Shown here one piece after another: positions 6,245 through 6,795 of a stretch of DNA of 6,795 bases. The notes under the pieces are model-generated. The model saw only the letters and a list, made by a program, of their open reading frames with translations. It was not told the origin of the DNA and searched no databases. This DNA is from an uncultured Pseudorhodobacter sp. (GTDB taxonomy: Bacteria; Pseudomonadota; Alphaproteobacteria; Rhodobacterales; Rhodobacteraceae). Where the stretch lies: the NCBI GenBank assembly GCA_945952425.1, contig CAMFIX010000168.1, positions 1-6,795 on the forward strand. Reading direction: 5' to 3'. Made by a program: the position numbers and the translations under genes. Positions within the stretch are counted from its first letter, which is position 1. Each line of letters starts with the position of its first letter.

Positions 6245-6795
6245 TCCTGCTGGCCTCGCCCGCGCTGGCCGAGGTGAAGCTTGCGACCTGGGACAGCGGC
6301 ATGTCGCAGCGCGGCCCGGGGCTCTTGCTGCACCACCTGACCCGCAAGGACGATCCCGAGATCGAGGCGGCCCTGACCGTCATCGCGGGGCTGGATGCCG
6401 ATGTGCTCCTCCTGACCGACATCGACTATGACCTGGACGGCGAGGCCCTGGCCGCGCTGAACGCCCGCCTGCCGCAGCCCTATCCCCATGTGCTGGCGCT
6501 GAAGCCCAACGCGGGGATACCTTCGGGCCTCGATCTCGATCATGACGGGGCGCTGAACGGGCCGGGGGATGGCTTGGCCTGGGGGCTTTACCCCGGGCAA
6601 TCCGGCATGGCGCTTTTGTCGCGCTATCCCCTTGGCAGCCCGCGCGATTTCACCGGCATGTTGTGGAAAGACCTGCCCGGCGCCAACCTGCCCCCCGATA
6701 TGACGCCCGAAGAGGCCGCGATCGAGCCGCTGTCGACCTCGGGCCATTACGTGGTGCCGGTTGATCTCGGCCCGGTCACGCTGCAGCTTCTGGCC
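6204..6795 (+). CDS. Exported endonuclease/exonuclease/phosphatase-family protein, 5' part; start region apparently frameshifted
   Basis: The frame from about 6220 to the window edge encodes a signal peptide, AAGLLAGLILLASPALA, with a likely cleavage before EVKLATWDSG at 6271. After it come 175 residues resembling the N-terminal half of the endonuclease/exonuclease/phosphatase (DNase I-like) superfamily: LATWDSGMSQRGPGLLL, DADVLLLTDIDYDLDG, GMALLSRYPLG and TSGHYVVPVDLG. The family's later catalytic motifs lie beyond the window, so activity and substrate are unknown. Export to the periplasm or outside is inferred from the signal peptide. This frame has no ATG, GTG or TTG between 6094 and 6273. 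A GTG at 6204 with AAGG eight bases upstream would give MRRS joined to the signal peptide if one base were lost within CCTTT (6215-6219). Fallback starts are GTG 6274 or ATG 6301, which omit the signal peptide. The gene overlaps the preceding membrane-protein gene. Confidence 0.75.

Noticed and set aside
6091..6273. ATG 6091 as the start of the phosphatase-family gene
   Set aside because: It would overlap the membrane-protein gene by 154 bases and add about 50 Arg/His-rich residues before the signal peptide, with no ribosome binding site evident.
6204..6431. A 75-codon frame from GTG 6204 as a gene in its own right
   Set aside because: Beyond the first few codons it is an Arg/Pro-rich out-of-frame reading of the phosphatase gene. 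Only its start codon is of interest.
1..6795. A defence island, mobile element or CRISPR array
   Set aside because: No repeat-spacer pattern, transposase, integrase, toxin-antitoxin pair or nuclease-helicase cluster is present. The DUF429 protein alone does not make a defence system.

Overview
The window is GC-rich DNA from an alphaproteobacterium, most likely a member of the Rhodobacteraceae (Rhodobacter/Paracoccus-type). The grounds are the strong G/C bias at third codon positions, the protein sequences, and the rsfS-rlmH-gpmI gene order next to a leuC/leuD cluster. No tRNA, rRNA, CRISPR array, transposase or integrase gene was seen. Most of the window is core metabolism and ribosome biology; the less understood parts are a DUF429 gene inside the leu operon and a membrane-protein/secreted-phosphatase pair at the right end.

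Left part (1-2028, minus strand): reading leftward, rsfS (ribosome silencing factor), rlmH (23S rRNA pseudouridine-1915 methyltransferase) and gpmI (cofactor-independent phosphoglycerate mutase, cut off by the window edge). rsfS and rlmH overlap by 4 bases (GTGA). rsfS appears to start at a CTG codon behind a very good ribosome binding site. A GC-rich hairpin with a duplicated arm separates rlmH from gpmI.

Middle (2332-5124, plus strand): leuC, a DUF429 (predicted RNase H-fold) gene, and leuD. leuC and the DUF429 gene overlap by one base (TGATG), and leuD follows 17 bases after the DUF429 gene. LeuC and LeuD together form isopropylmalate isomerase of leucine biosynthesis. A perfect 12-bp hairpin lies inside the start of the DUF429 gene. 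After leuD come an A/T-rich palindrome and a strong GC hairpin that probably ends the operon. The 303-base gap 2029-2331 separates the two divergent operons and must hold both promoters.

Right part (5125-6795, plus strand): a 253-base gap with several small inverted repeats, then an uncharacterised multi-pass membrane protein, then the 5' part of an exported endonuclease/exonuclease/phosphatase-family protein that runs off the window. The phosphatase gene has a clear signal peptide but no usable start codon in its own frame. A GTG start at 6204 would join it neatly if one base were removed at about 6215-6219, so a frameshift or a sequence error is likely there.
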